Shown here piece after piece: positions 30,395 through 39,522 of a DNA stretch of 64,000 bases (the stretch's first letter is position 1; the number at the start of each line of letters is the position of its first letter). The notes under the pieces are model-generated. The model saw only the letters and a list, made by a program, of their open reading frames with translations. It was not told the origin of the DNA and ran no database searches. The position numbers and the translations under genes are program-made. This stretch comes from Collibacillus ludicampi (GTDB lineage Bacteria > Bacillota > Bacilli > Tumebacillales > BOQE01): positions 2,822,710 to 2,886,709 of the forward strand of contig NZ_BOQE01000001.1 of the NCBI RefSeq assembly GCF_023705585.1, given 5' to 3'.

Positions 30395-31972
30395 TTATTC
30401 TCCTCCAGGTATAAATACTTTGTCGCTCCATCTCACATGGGTTCCTTCCCGAAACTCGGCATCAATGGAAAATTCCCATGTGCCGGCCATGGTAAACGGC
30501 AAGTCCGCTTGATATTCAGCCGACCCGATTTTTTGCGCGGGCGACGGATCGAACTCGATGTTGTGTGCTGGTACATTCATTTCCACTGTCACTTTTTGCG
30601 GTTCTTTGCCATCGGCTGTTTGTAAATGAATGGTCATTTTCTGCTTGCCGACATAAAGATTGGAAATCTCAACATAAGCTTGCCCATTTTCCGCTTGCAA
30701 CATTTTCGCATAATGTTTGAGCGGCAGGGGATAGTCGATTTGGCTCATCAAGACACCTGCCAAAATAACCATGACACCGATCGCCCATTCCCAGAGCAGC
30801 AGACGGCCGGAGATGGTTTGGCCTGTTTTTCGCCAACGAAGCGTCTGGCGCAAGGCGAGAATCAACATGAGAACAAAAAGGGCGATTTTCAAGAACAGCA
30901 GGCTCCCCCATGTGCTTCCATTTTGCACAAGGGATCGCCAGCCAGTCTGAAGGAAAACCATAACGATCCCAGTGAGTGCGACCATGGTGGACGCAACCAA
31001 GGCGATCCGCACAAAGAATGGGCGAAAAGCAGCAAGGTCGATCGTTTCGGTAATGAGACGCCCTCCTTGTAGACTGAGGAGCAGGTACGTCAGACCACCG
31101 AGCCACAGGGAGATCGACAACAGGTGAATGGTACGAACCGCCAATGCCAACCAAACAGGTTCAATTCCCCAAACATGCCCGCCGATCGCAAGGGTACATG
31201 CGAGTAAAGTCCAGCAGAGCAAATACCAGCCTTCCACCATGTTTGGAAGGGCAAGAAGTAGGGCCAGAAGTAATTGTATGATGATCATACGGGAGAATGG
31301 GGGTTGCCAGATCAGTTTCCATTCTCCAGCGCGCATTGCATTGATGAAAGCATGATCAGGCAGAGTGGCAAAATAGGCGATCCATTCCGTGATCAAGCCT
31401 GCGAACAGTGCGATCCCGATGGTGTGCCATCGCCCCGTTATTTGCGACAGGGAGGGAAAACCGCGTCGTTTTGCCAACCAGGATATCCAAAAGAGACCTG
31501 TGCCAAGCATCAGTATCCCTTCTATAAAGTAGCGCAGAATGAAGAGAACCGTTTGGAACAAGCTCTCGTATGGAGAAAAGGAAATTCCGCTGTTGCCAGT
31601 CGTCACTTTTCCCACAGAAAATGTAATCGAGCCGCTAACCGGATGTCCGTCCTCCGATACCACGTTCCATACCGCAGTGTATCTTCCGTCGTTAAGAGAG
31701 GGTATGTTCACATACATCTGGGACGCATCTCCCGGTGTCAATTGCGGTCGGGGAAGCGGAATCGTGTGCGCTTGCCAGTCATACAAGTGGAGATCTACCA
31801 GTTCAAGATCTAGCGGTTCACTGAATTTCAGTGTGATCTCTTTCGGCGATGTCTGCAACACTTCGTTATTCTTTGGGGTCGAGTCCAAAAGGTTTGCATG
31901 CGCATAGGCGGTTGAAGCGCCCATATAGACAAAGAGGCAAATGCTGATCCACCACATGACGAATCGTTGCAT
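30395..31972 (-). CDS. CopC-CopD fusion copper protein (YcnJ-like)
   Basis: 525 residues. Signal peptide ends AYA, exposing mature HANLLDSTPKNNE. A CopC domain follows (TLKFSEPLDLEL, AVWNVVSEDGHPVSGSITFSV, where Asp-x-His with His1 forms the copper brace), then about eight membrane helices of CopD (LSISLWLGGLTYLLL etc.) and a C-terminal soluble YtkA-like segment (about 430-525). Role: copper uptake or tolerance. ATG 31972 has AGGTGA 5 nt before it. Operon with ycnI downstream. Confidence 0.88.
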   Translation of the reverse strand: MQRFVMWWISICLFVYMGASTAYAHANLLDSTPKNNEVLQTSPKEITLKFSEPLDLELVDLHLYDWQAHTIPLPRPQLTPGDASQMYVNIPSLNDGRYTAVWNVVSEDGHPVSGSITFSVGKVTTGNSGISFSPYESLFQTVLFILRYFIEGILMLGTGLFWISWLAKRRGFPSLSQITGRWHTIGIALFAGLITEWIAYFATLPDHAFINAMRAGEWKLIWQPPFSRMIIIQLLLALLLALPNMVEGWYLLCWTLLACTLAIGGHVWGIEPVWLALAVRTIHLLSISLWLGGLTYLLLSLQGGRLITETIDLAAFRPFFVRIALVASTMVALTGIVMVFLQTGWRSLVQNGSTWGSLLFLKIALFVLMLILALRQTLRWRKTGQTISGRLLLWEWAIGVMVILAGVLMSQIDYPLPLKHYAKMLQAENGQAYVEISNLYVGKQKMTIHLQTADGKEPQKVTVEMNVPAHNIEFDPSPAQKIGSAEYQADLPFTMAGTWEFSIDAEFREGTHVRWSDKVFIPGGE

Positions 31973-32038
31973 GTGTTTCACCTGGCTTCTCGTAGAAGTC
32001 ACACGTTTAAAAAGTTGTTACACGCACTTTTAATCTAT

Positions 32039-32066
32039 AAAAAAAAGGGACCATGGGAAATGGCCC
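32039..32066 (-). terminator. terminator after the response regulator
   Basis: On the minus strand GGGCCAT (32066-32060) pairs with ATGGTCCC (32054-32047) with one bulged T, then eight T. It separates the two-component genes from copCD, so the latter may have their own promoter in 31973-32038. Confidence 0.6.
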
Positions 32067-32073
32067 ATCTGAG

Positions 32074-32721
32074 CTATTTTCCGCTTAAGCCGTGTCGTGC
32101 TGCATAAGCGGCCAGTTGCACGCGGTTTTCCAGCAACAGTTTTTCCAAAATATTTTTAATATGATTCTTGACGGTATTCTCGGAAATAAACAATCGTTCG
32201 GCGATTTGCCGGTTTGTTTCACCGGTTGCGACGTACATAAGGATTTCCTGTTCCCGTGGTGTCAATACATCAAGGCTCGGTTCGTCCATGCGGATTTCTT
32301 GATGGAAATGGTGAAACAGTTGACCGGCAAGTTGGCGCGAGACATTTTCGTCTTCACCGAGCAAAGCATGAAGATATGTCAACCACACTTCCGGTTCCAG
32401 GTTTTTTAATAGATATCCTTGTGCTCCAAATTGAATGGCAGCAATGAGATCGCCTACATCATCGGACACGCTTAACATGACGATGCGGATATGAGGATAC
32501 GTTTTTTTGATCTGGCGTGTCGCTTCGAGACCGTTCATATGGGGCATCTTGATGTCCATCAATACAACATCGGGTTGCAATTGATGACAGAGTTGAACCG
32601 CTTCTTGTCCATCCTTGGCTTCACCCACCAATTGGAACGAGGAATCATTTTCCAGGAGACTGCTGATGGCAGCCCTCGCCAACGGATGATCATCAGCCAC
32701 GAGAACGCGATATGACTTCAT
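32074..32721 (-). CDS. NarL/LuxR-family response regulator
   Basis: 215 residues: receiver domain with Asp10/Asp11 (VLVADDHPLARAAI), phospho-acceptor Asp56 (VVLMDIKMPHMNG) and a conserved Lys/Tyr side, then a C-terminal LuxR-type HTH (LTPREQEILMYVATGETNRQIAERLFISENTVKNHIKNI). ATG 32721 follows AAAGGAGAC and overlaps the kinase gene by 29 nt. It is the output partner of the upstream kinase. Location beside copCD suggests, but does not prove, copper-related targets. Confidence 0.92.
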   Translation of the reverse strand: MKSYRVLVADDHPLARAAISSLLENDSSFQLVGEAKDGQEAVQLCHQLQPDVVLMDIKMPHMNGLEATRQIKKTYPHIRIVMLSVSDDVGDLIAAIQFGAQGYLLKNLEPEVWLTYLHALLGEDENVSRQLAGQLFHHFHQEIRMDEPSLDVLTPREQEILMYVATGETNRQIAERLFISENTVKNHIKNILEKLLLENRVQLAAYAARHGLSGK

Positions 32722-33526
32722 GTACAGAGTCTCCTTTCCCGGCTGTGAGTACGAGTTCCGTCCCGCCTGTTGCAATGGTGTGAATATCGAAGGTTGCCCC
32801 CAATTGGGCGGCACGTTCACGCATGATCGACAAGCCGTATTTTTTTGTCTCCATGGTTTGGATATCCAATCCATGTCCGTCATCGGCAATCAATAATTGC
32901 CAGCCACCGTTTTTCATACCATGCAATCGGATCTCCACATGTTGCGCGTTCGCGTGTTTCCGTATGTTGGCCAACGCTTCTTGAATAATCGCGAAAACGT
33001 GCACTTCCTCTGCAGGACTGAAATGATCTTCAGGCAATAGGATCTCCTGCGAGACTTCGAGACCGGTGATATCGCTCCACTGCGTCAGTAAGCGCTGTAG
33101 ACGAAGGGAAAAAGATTCCCCTTTTTCCGGCTGGGAACGTAAATTGAAAATCGCGTGACGTACATGATTGTCGATTTCGGATACTGCCTTGCGCGCTTCT
33201 TCAATTTTTCCCTGTTGGAGTTTGACATTCAAATAAAAGAGTGTCTGTGCGATTCCGTCATGCAGTTCTCGGGCAAGACGCTCCCTTTCTTCGTAAACAG
33301 CTCGTCTCGCCTGCTCTTCTGCCAAACGCTCGTTGATCCGACGGATGGTTCGGAACATCCATGATGCATAAATAAAGGAAAGAAGGAAGGAGAGCAGCGT
33401 GATATAAAAATTTCCGGTTTCCATCGACATATAAGGGAGAAGGAAGGTATGGCGGATATATTCGAATCCCCCGATTAATAAAGGAGGGAGTAGAACCGTG
33501 AACCATTGAAGAGATTTGTAAGACAT
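32693..33526 (-). CDS. two-component sensor histidine kinase (HisKA_3 type)
   Basis: 277 residues with two N-terminal membrane helices (WFTVLLPPLLIGGFEYI; YITLLSFLLSFIYASWMF) and almost no extracytoplasmic loop, so sensing is probably in the membrane. HisKA_3 motif RERLARELHDGIAQTLFYLN (His89), HATPase motifs ALANIRKHANAQ, IADDGHGLDI and GLSIMRERAAQLGA. Pairs with the overlapping NarL regulator, similar in layout to LiaS/DesK-type kinases. Confidence 0.92.
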   Translation of the reverse strand: MSYKSLQWFTVLLPPLLIGGFEYIRHTFLLPYMSMETGNFYITLLSFLLSFIYASWMFRTIRRINERLAEEQARRAVYEERERLARELHDGIAQTLFYLNVKLQQGKIEEARKAVSEIDNHVRHAIFNLRSQPEKGESFSLRLQRLLTQWSDITGLEVSQEILLPEDHFSPAEEVHVFAIIQEALANIRKHANAQHVEIRLHGMKNGGWQLLIADDGHGLDIQTMETKKYGLSIMRERAAQLGATFDIHTIATGGTELVLTAGKGDSVHEVISRSRG

Positions 33527-33746
33527 TACAATTTTCTTCCTTTCCTATAATGCAGGATATTTTTACATTCATTCTAAGTATATAAAATCGTGAGAGCAAA
33601 TACAGCCAACCATTGTTCTTTCGGATAAGGAGTAAAAAAGGGAGAGATCATTGTTTGGATGCTGCTAGTAGGCATGTGAATTAATGGAATTGGGGAATCG
33701 GCAAGAGATGAAAGCGAAAGCCAAAGGAAAGATTGAATGATAGGGG

Positions 33747-33779
33747 ACACCTGACGAGGATGGACCTCATCAGGTGTTC
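33747..33779. terminator. hairpin downstream of the stalk-domain gene
   Basis: ACACCTGA-C-GAGG pairs with CCTC-A-TCAGGTGT around a short loop, one mismatch. No good T-run on either strand. It lies at the 3' end of the minus-strand gene and may act as a terminator or mRNA-stabilising hairpin. Confidence 0.45.
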
Positions 33780-33782
33780 ATT

Positions 33783-34973
33783 TTAATGTACAGGTACTTC
33801 GACAGCATTTTGTAATACATCTTGTGGGATGGAAATCGGGGGAACTTGATCAAAGTTCGAAAGCGTACCGTCAACGGTGATGTTCATTGAGCCCGCATCG
33901 GGGATTGCCATCTCCATGTTGATTGAAAATCCTTTTTGCAGAGAAGAAGCTTTATCGATCGTCTGTATGATATGGAAGGTTTTGAAGAATTGCAATTCTT
34001 CATCCGTTGGTATTGAAGGCACCGCTCCGTTTGAACCGGGTACTGGTGAATTCATAATGAGCTTTTTGAGCGCGCTCTTTGTGAGCGAGAAGTGAATTTC
34101 ATAGGTGTTACCGTTATCTTTCAATGTTGCCATAGGCAGCAACATATTTATTTGTTCTTCCTGTTGCGGCGTCATGGTTGTTGAGGTGCTCATCTGAATG
34201 AGCTGGTTCCATTCTGCTTGAGACATAATCGTTATTTTTTCCCATTTGTGAGTTTCAGGATTCAGATAATAGATTTTGCCATCAATCAAGTACATTTCGA
34301 TGTCAAAGTGTTGCGCCTGCGGTTGGATCGGGACATCTATACTGCCTTTTCCATGTAACGCAAACGGGTTTTTGTTGTAGTCAAACTGCATGTTACCTGT
34401 GAGATTCGCTTTTACAATCCCTGTAGGCAACGATGCTTTCAGTCCGAAATTCATCTGATAACTATTCTTTGCATTGGTCGCTTCTTGGGATTTGCGCAAC
34501 AGATCTTTAATCACTTCGCGTTTCTTGAGTACATCTTGCGAAGGAACAATGTTGACGGTATTTGTGCTTGCGTTGTAAAAGACCTGATAGCCAAACGATT
34601 CGGCGAAGTAACGAAGAGGCACCATCGTGCGTCCATTCATGATGCGCGGTGGGGGATCCATCGCGATCTGTTCACCGTTTTCCTTGACTACCCCTTGAAG
34701 AACGTCGATGGTAAATGTGATCTCGTCTTTTGTACATGTAACGGTATGCGTGCTTGCATCATACTCCACTCCAGCACCGACCCAATCGGCAAGAGTGTAT
34801 AAAGGGATGAATGTTCTGTCTTTAACAAGGATTGGTTGGACGTCTGTTTGTTTCTGGTTTTCAAGAGAGATCGTCAAACCATTCTCAGCTGCGTATGCCT
34901 GTGTGGTACAGAAACTGAGAGAACCGACGATCAATCCCGCTGCGAGGAAATTGACCTTTCTTCTTTTGGACAC
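33783..34973 (-). CDS. exported stalk-domain protein with LppX/DUF6612-like region
   Basis: 396 residues. Signal peptide (KVNFLAAGLIVGSLSFCTTQAYA), then a copper-amine-oxidase N-terminal-type 'stalk' domain (ILVKDRTFIPLYTLADWVGA, IMNGRTMVPLRYFAESFGY, residues ~40-150) used in bacilli as a wall-associated module. The rest (about 160-390: NSYQMNFGLKASLPTG, EMYLIDGKIYYLNPETHKWEK) resembles lipid-binding-like DUF6612 proteins. GTG 34973 follows AGGAGGG. Role unknown. Confidence 0.7.
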   Translation of the reverse strand: MSKRRKVNFLAAGLIVGSLSFCTTQAYAAENGLTISLENQKQTDVQPILVKDRTFIPLYTLADWVGAGVEYDASTHTVTCTKDEITFTIDVLQGVVKENGEQIAMDPPPRIMNGRTMVPLRYFAESFGYQVFYNASTNTVNIVPSQDVLKKREVIKDLLRKSQEATNAKNSYQMNFGLKASLPTGIVKANLTGNMQFDYNKNPFALHGKGSIDVPIQPQAQHFDIEMYLIDGKIYYLNPETHKWEKITIMSQAEWNQLIQMSTSTTMTPQQEEQINMLLPMATLKDNGNTYEIHFSLTKSALKKLIMNSPVPGSNGAVPSIPTDEELQFFKTFHIIQTIDKASSLQKGFSINMEMAIPDAGSMNITVDGTLSNFDQVPPISIPQDVLQNAVEVPVH

Positions 34974-35315
34974 TATGTATCCCTCCTAGAAACATGATTG
35001 GAGATAATTCTATTATATACCAATCTATCCAAAAATGATATATTTTTTTGCAAGAATCGATTGATTTACATAGAATTTTTTCTTAAAAGAATTCGAATGA
35101 ACGTAAAAAATACGACAGATGAAGTACCTGCCGTATTTAACAGAGAGCGCGTGCGGGGAAATCCACTACGGAAAACGGGTCATTTAGAAAACCCGATCAT
35201 TTGGACTGTTTGTAATTCATCGTAGAAACAGGTTCATGAGCAATATAACAGACACTATACCGTTCAAAAAAAAACTAAGGTTAGGATGCTCTCCTAACCT
35301 TAAGCCCATATCCCT
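34974..35315. other. 342-bp gene-free stretch with three hairpins
   Basis: No convincing gene. It holds an imperfect stem at 35105-35137 (AAATACGACAG / CTGCCGTATTT, with a T-run if read on the minus strand), a small stem ACGGGT / ACCCG at about 35177-35193, and the strong terminator at 35266-35301. Two minus-strand terminator-like structures in a row leave ~130 bp between them that could encode a small RNA. This is speculative. Confidence 0.35.
35265..35301 (-). terminator. terminator after the HTH-like small protein
   Basis: Perfect 10-bp stem AAGGTTAGGA / TCCTAACCTT, loop TGCTC (35277-35301). On the minus strand it is followed by a run of nine T. Confidence 0.88.
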
Positions 35316-35522
35316 TCATTGATAGTGCCCCTGTTCGCCTTTCTGTTTTTCCGCCCAATCCAAGAAGTCTTTCCCGTTTACGTAGAGTTCCCCGTCCGTA
35401 TAATGGGAATCCAGTTGGCCTCTTTCTACTAAACGGCGTATTTCTTCAACAGACATTCTTGCATGTTGGGCGAGCGACCAAAGAGTATAGGATTGGTCAC
35501 GTTGTACATGTTTGATCTGCAT
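35316..35522 (-). CDS. small HTH-like (excisionase/MerR-like) protein
   Basis: 68 residues: YTLWSLAQHARMSVEEIRRLVERGQ looks like a winged-helix DNA-binding helix-turn-helix, followed by LYVNGKDFLDWAEKQKG, similar to short MerR/excisionase-like domains. ATG 35522 has GGGGAG 8 nt ahead. ATG 35528 is too close to it. Monocistronic with a strong terminator. The specific target is unknown. Confidence 0.62.
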   Translation of the reverse strand: MQIKHVQRDQSYTLWSLAQHARMSVEEIRRLVERGQLDSHYTDGELYVNGKDFLDWAEKQKGEQGHYQ

Positions 35523-35659
35523 AACCATTCTCCCCAGTTTATAAAATTGTCACAACTGTAGTGTAACCGAGGCGAATTTACGTTATGAAACATCCTTTAC
35601 AATTTCTCAGTTTGGTATATGATGGATGTAACAAGATGTGAGAAAGAAGGGGAATCAAT

Positions 35660-36034
35660 ATGGCGAGAACGTTTCTTTTTTTGGGAAGTACATTGGCATT
35701 TTTATCGGTCGCCCTGGGAGCTTTTGGAGCGCATGCTTTAAAATCGCGCATATCATCGGACATGCTTTCCGTTTATGAAACGGGCGTCCATTATCACATG
35801 GTGCATGCGCTAGCTCTGATCCTGATCGCCATTTTGTCGGACAAAATGAGGTACTCTTCATTGGTTCCTTGGTCAGGTTGGTTATTGCTGATTGGTATCG
35901 TTCTATTTTCAGGAAGTTTATACGCCCTGAGTATCACGGGCATTCGCACACTCGGAATCATCACGCCTTTTGGCGGTATGGCTTTCCTGATCGGTTGGGC
36001 GTTACTGGCGCTAGCAGCTCTTCGTTCATTGTGA
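35660..36034 (+). CDS. DUF423 membrane protein (YwdK-like)
   Basis: 124 residues, four hydrophobic segments. Family signatures are LGSTLAFLSVALGAFGAHAL, SVYETGVHYHMVHALALI, GIVLFSGSLYALSITGIR and ITPFGGMAFLIGWALLA. Function unknown. AGAAGGGG precedes ATG 35660. The end overlaps the convergent flavoprotein by 9 nt. Confidence 0.88.
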   Translation: MARTFLFLGSTLAFLSVALGAFGAHALKSRISSDMLSVYETGVHYHMVHALALILIAILSDKMRYSSLVPWSGWLLLIGIVLFSGSLYALSITGIRTLGIITPFGGMAFLIGWALLALAALRSL

Positions 36035-37315
36035 AAAAGTTGTTTGTTGTATCTCTAGCGATCGTTCGGCTGCGCTTTTACCGGCTGTATATCCAGAGCT
36101 GAAGGCAACTGTTATGTTATAACCCCCTGTAAACCCATGCACATCAAGGATCTCTCCGCAGAAAAACAGACCCGGCATAAGTTTCGATTGCATGGTTCTC
36201 GGGTCGATTTCTTTGAGATGTACCCCTCCGCCTGTGACAAACGCTTCTTCGATCGATAACGTGCCATGCACGTAAAGAGGGAATTGTTTGAGCAGGCGGG
36301 CCATCTCCGCCCAGGGTGCTTTCGGTATATGCGAGAATGTAGTCTCACCGCTTAGCCCTGCTTTCCGTAAAACCAGGTGTACCATCCGTTCGGGAATATA
36401 CCCTTTCAGTACGTTTTTGATCGCTTTCTTCGGTTCATTCTCCGCAAGCGTAAATGTCTCGTTGCGAATGTCTTCAACCGATTTTTCGGGAAACAGGTCG
36501 ATGGTCATGAGAACCTCTTGTGTTTGCGATTGTTTCAATGCTTTGACGACAAATTGGCTGCAACGGAGTGCTGCGGGCCCTGAAATGCCAAAATGGGTGA
36601 AAATCATATCTCCTTCTTGTTCGGTCACCTTCTTCCCCTTCGCGTTCCATACGCTCAATTGGACATTGCGCAATGATAATCCTTGCAATTCGCGATTTTG
36701 GATCCATTCTTCGTTTGAAACGATCGGCACTTCCGTGGGATACAACTCCGTAATCGTATGACCGGCCTCTTGCGCCCATTTATAACCGTCCCCGGTTGAA
36801 CCTGTATGCGGAACCGATTTTCCACCCGTCGCTACAATGACGCATGGAGCGTCAATTTTTTCGCCAGATGATAGCGTGATACCGATCACTTGCCCATTGT
36901 CATAGCGTACGTGTTTCACCGGTGAATACAAACGAATGTGCGTCCCGACTTCCTTGACTTTCCGGATCAATGCGTTCACAACGTCCTTGGCTTTATCGGA
37001 GACAGGGAACATTCTGCCTCTGTCCTCTTCTTTGAGTTTGATACCCATACCCTCAAAAAAGTTGATAATATCCCGGTTATTAAAGACGGAAAAGGAACTG
37101 TACATAAAACGTCCATTGCCTGGGATATTTTTTATCAGCTCATCGATATCTTTATTGTTGGTTACATTGCAGCGGCCTCCGCCTGAAATAGCAAGTTTGC
37201 GTCCGAGTTTGTTTCCTTTCTCTACAAGCAAGACGCGCGCACCGTGCATTCCCGCTGATACGCACGCCATCAAGCCGGAAGGTCCGCCGCCGATCACAAT
37301 GACATCATAATTCAT
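36026..37315 (-). CDS. HI0933/YhiN-family FAD-dependent oxidoreductase
   Basis: 429 residues with an N-terminal FAD-binding fold (YDVIVIGGGPSGLMACVSAG), the diagnostic GRKLAISGGGRCNVTN, VIVATGGKSVPHTGSTGDGY and C-terminal FFCGEILDVHGFTGGYNITVAF. Relatives include BaiN-type and YhiN/YtfP flavoproteins. The substrate of this one is unknown. ATG 37315 is preferred by homologue N-terminus. TTG 37324, nine bases earlier, is closer to AAAGGATGA. Confidence 0.9.
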   Translation of the reverse strand: MNYDVIVIGGGPSGLMACVSAGMHGARVLLVEKGNKLGRKLAISGGGRCNVTNNKDIDELIKNIPGNGRFMYSSFSVFNNRDIINFFEGMGIKLKEEDRGRMFPVSDKAKDVVNALIRKVKEVGTHIRLYSPVKHVRYDNGQVIGITLSSGEKIDAPCVIVATGGKSVPHTGSTGDGYKWAQEAGHTITELYPTEVPIVSNEEWIQNRELQGLSLRNVQLSVWNAKGKKVTEQEGDMIFTHFGISGPAALRCSQFVVKALKQSQTQEVLMTIDLFPEKSVEDIRNETFTLAENEPKKAIKNVLKGYIPERMVHLVLRKAGLSGETTFSHIPKAPWAEMARLLKQFPLYVHGTLSIEEAFVTGGGVHLKEIDPRTMQSKLMPGLFFCGEILDVHGFTGGYNITVAFSSGYTAGKSAAERSLEIQQTTFSQ

Positions 37316-37420
37316 GAGAAGCAATCATCCTTTACAATCTTGAAGAAATAATTTTTTTCTAGTTAGTCCCCCATGCCGCAAGCGGCACCATCAGAGGATG
37401 AAAAGTGTCTTCATCGAGTG

Positions 37421-37634
37421 GGCGTAATGCTTTGCGTGAGACAGCGACTTTGGAGGTTGTCTCGCTTCCTTTCGGATGTAAAAGGGTATATGCATTGCGC
37501 GTAACAGCGACTTTGAAGGTCGTCTCGCAACATATGATTATGATTCCATGCGAGACGACCTTCACGGAGCATAAGCGCAATGCATATACCCGCTGAAACG
37601 ACCTCCACGGAGCGCGAACGCAAAGCATACGCCC
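37421..37634. repeat. fold-back repeat, double-unit copy
   Basis: About 214 bp, nearly the reverse complement of the 47.4-kb copy (about a dozen differences by eye, only two in the central ~130 bp). From the outside in: GGGCGTAATGCTTTGCG / CGCAAAGCATACGCCC, TGGAGGTTGTCTCGC / AAACGACCTCCA, GGGTATATGCATTGCGCG / GCGCAATGCATATACCC, and the core GGTCGTCTCGCA / TGCGAGACGACC around an ~18-nt loop. A frame open on the minus strand (37359-37628) is judged non-coding. The flanking 37316-37420 and 37635-37701 show nothing else. Confidence 0.88.
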
Positions 37635-37701
37635 GCCAAACTACACATTTTCAAAGTAGTGTCTCCATCCGGTTCGGTTACTACACGGTGTTGAAAATTG
37701 T

Positions 37702-39522
37702 CTATAACGTGATTTTTACTGCTCGGTTTCGGTCATCCCATGTCACCTGAGCACCCAGTGCTTCGCTGACAAAGCGTGCCGGCACCATCATTCTCCCGTT
37801 CTTCACTTGCGGATTTGCTTCGAGATGAATGGTAAGTCCGTTGATCGACGCAACATTGGAGTCAAGCTGCAAGCGGATGCTGATATTACCTTTTGTTGCA
37901 ATCGCCGTCCTTGTTTTTTCGTCCCATTCCACTTTAGCTCCCAAAGTTTCGAAGATCGCTCTCATGGGGACGAGTGTTCGCCCGTTTACAACGATCGGTG
38001 CAGGATCATAGGACTGTTTTTTCCCATTGACAAAAACAGTGATTGAGGAAGATTGTTCCTCGGAGGGGGAAGCACCGTTCGACGGAATATCGTTGCCATG
38101 ATCGGAATGATCCATTGTTTGTACGAAGTCCCCATATACCCAACCGGTGCGGTCATTCACTTTCACCTGATACCAGTTATCCGCTCCTTTTGACAGAAGC
38201 AACAGTTGTGTTCCTGGCTGAAGTACCCCAAATGTATTCGCATTTGTGGATGGTTGTGCGCGGAAATTGACAACATCAGTCGTGATCCCTTTCGTGTTCG
38301 GCGGAAACGGTGTCCGCTGCTGACCGTTGTCCGATCTGGGACGTTCTTGCCCGTCTGTTAATTCGTTGCCGTTATGCGAGGATGATGATCCTTCGTTCCC
38401 GTCATCCGATTTGATTTTGAGATAATCGCCGTAGATCCATCCGGTACGATTATTGACAGTTACTTTGTACCAGTTATTCGAACCTAGTCCTACGACCGTA
38501 ACCTTTGTTCCCCCCGGTAGCGTTCCATATAGATTAGCTGAAGTGGTGGGGAGTGTCCGGAAATTCACGTCATCAGTTGTCACTCCCCAAGTGCCAGGCG
38601 GGAATGTGGTTTTGAGAGTCGTATCGACAGTTGAAGATACAGGACCCTGCGGACGAGGACTCGACACTTGCAAGGGTGATTTGTTTATGTATTCATTCTC
38701 GTTATACGGATGTATTCGCTCCATAATCCCGCTGATCTTTTCCGCCCAATATGGGTCTGATGCGTAATGTACATTCATACCGTCCAGAGTGGGAGATCCG
38801 CCGTACCAAACACCATTAGCATTCAGATATTGCGTTGCGACAAAATAAGCCTGAAAGAAAATGGCGTCTTTATAAGACGGAAAAGAAGCAGCGTGGCCGT
38901 ACGGATCGTCGTCAAATGCCATATAGCCGAACAGATTATGTTTGTCCTTTGCGATCGAAGAAAATCCCCACCCGCTCTCAAGAATCGCATGGGATGCCAG
39001 GTAATGTGCGTTGACCCCGTATTTCGTTTGCGCATCTACAAATGTTTGTCCGAGTCCTATCAACGGGCTAGATGGGTAGTTCTGTTGGATAAAACGGTCG
39101 ATATCCTCCGCTCGGATGGAGGAAGGCAAACGTAGGTCGAGTGCTTCATAAGGCGGTGTATAAGATCCCAGAGGATGGTCTCCGTCAGGGTCGCGCTCAT
39201 AAAATAGGTGGTTAGCGTCACGAACGTATACCGCTCCCGGTTTAAGAAAAGAGGGGGCTTCACTCACGTAAAAGGAAGCTTCGCGATGATCGGGGGTTCC
39301 GATTACATGATAGAGATTGCCGTTCACAACTTCATAAAAATTCGGCTCGCTTGGGTAGGTAGTAATTCGAGATACGTACGAGACTCCCGAGTTGAAAGCG
39401 TATGCACTGCTTGAAGAGGATATTTGTGAAATGGTAATCGCAGCGAACAGTGTACCCATCATCAAAAGATAAGGCACTTTTCGTTTCTTTCGGACGGGAA
39501 ATCGATGCGATGTGATGTACAT
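37702..39522 (-). CDS. exported glucosaminidase with two SH3b domains and a stalk domain
   Basis: Cell-wall hydrolase of the LytG type. 606 residues from ATG 39522: signal/membrane segment (KVPYLLMMGTLFAAITISQI), a segment with YEVVNGNLYHVIG, a glucosaminidase domain (GVNAHYLASHAILESGWGFS with catalytic Glu, HNLFGYMAFDDDPYG, residues ~150-290), two bacterial SH3 domains (VNFRTLPTTSANLYG, VNFRAQPSTNANTFG) and a C-terminal copper-amine-oxidase-like stalk domain (VNGRTLVPMRAIFETLGAKV, GRMMVPARFVSEALGA). The frame is open to 39606. The ribosome site is weak (AGGAGTGAT, 13 nt). Confidence 0.85.
   Translation of the reverse strand: MYITSHRFPVRKKRKVPYLLMMGTLFAAITISQISSSSSAYAFNSGVSYVSRITTYPSEPNFYEVVNGNLYHVIGTPDHREASFYVSEAPSFLKPGAVYVRDANHLFYERDPDGDHPLGSYTPPYEALDLRLPSSIRAEDIDRFIQQNYPSSPLIGLGQTFVDAQTKYGVNAHYLASHAILESGWGFSSIAKDKHNLFGYMAFDDDPYGHAASFPSYKDAIFFQAYFVATQYLNANGVWYGGSPTLDGMNVHYASDPYWAEKISGIMERIHPYNENEYINKSPLQVSSPRPQGPVSSTVDTTLKTTFPPGTWGVTTDDVNFRTLPTTSANLYGTLPGGTKVTVVGLGSNNWYKVTVNNRTGWIYGDYLKIKSDDGNEGSSSSHNGNELTDGQERPRSDNGQQRTPFPPNTKGITTDVVNFRAQPSTNANTFGVLQPGTQLLLLSKGADNWYQVKVNDRTGWVYGDFVQTMDHSDHGNDIPSNGASPSEEQSSSITVFVNGKKQSYDPAPIVVNGRTLVPMRAIFETLGAKVEWDEKTRTAIATKGNISIRLQLDSNVASINGLTIHLEANPQVKNGRMMVPARFVSEALGAQVTWDDRNRAVKITL

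Noticed and set aside
33681-33737. 18-codon frame ending MKAKAKGKIE
   Set aside because: Faint CsbD-like look but too short, without a clear ribosome site.
37359-37628. Frame of 89 codons on the minus strand
   Set aside because: Lies wholly inside the fold-back repeat, has no ribosome site, and mirrors the frame in the other repeat copy. Explained by the palindromic sequence.
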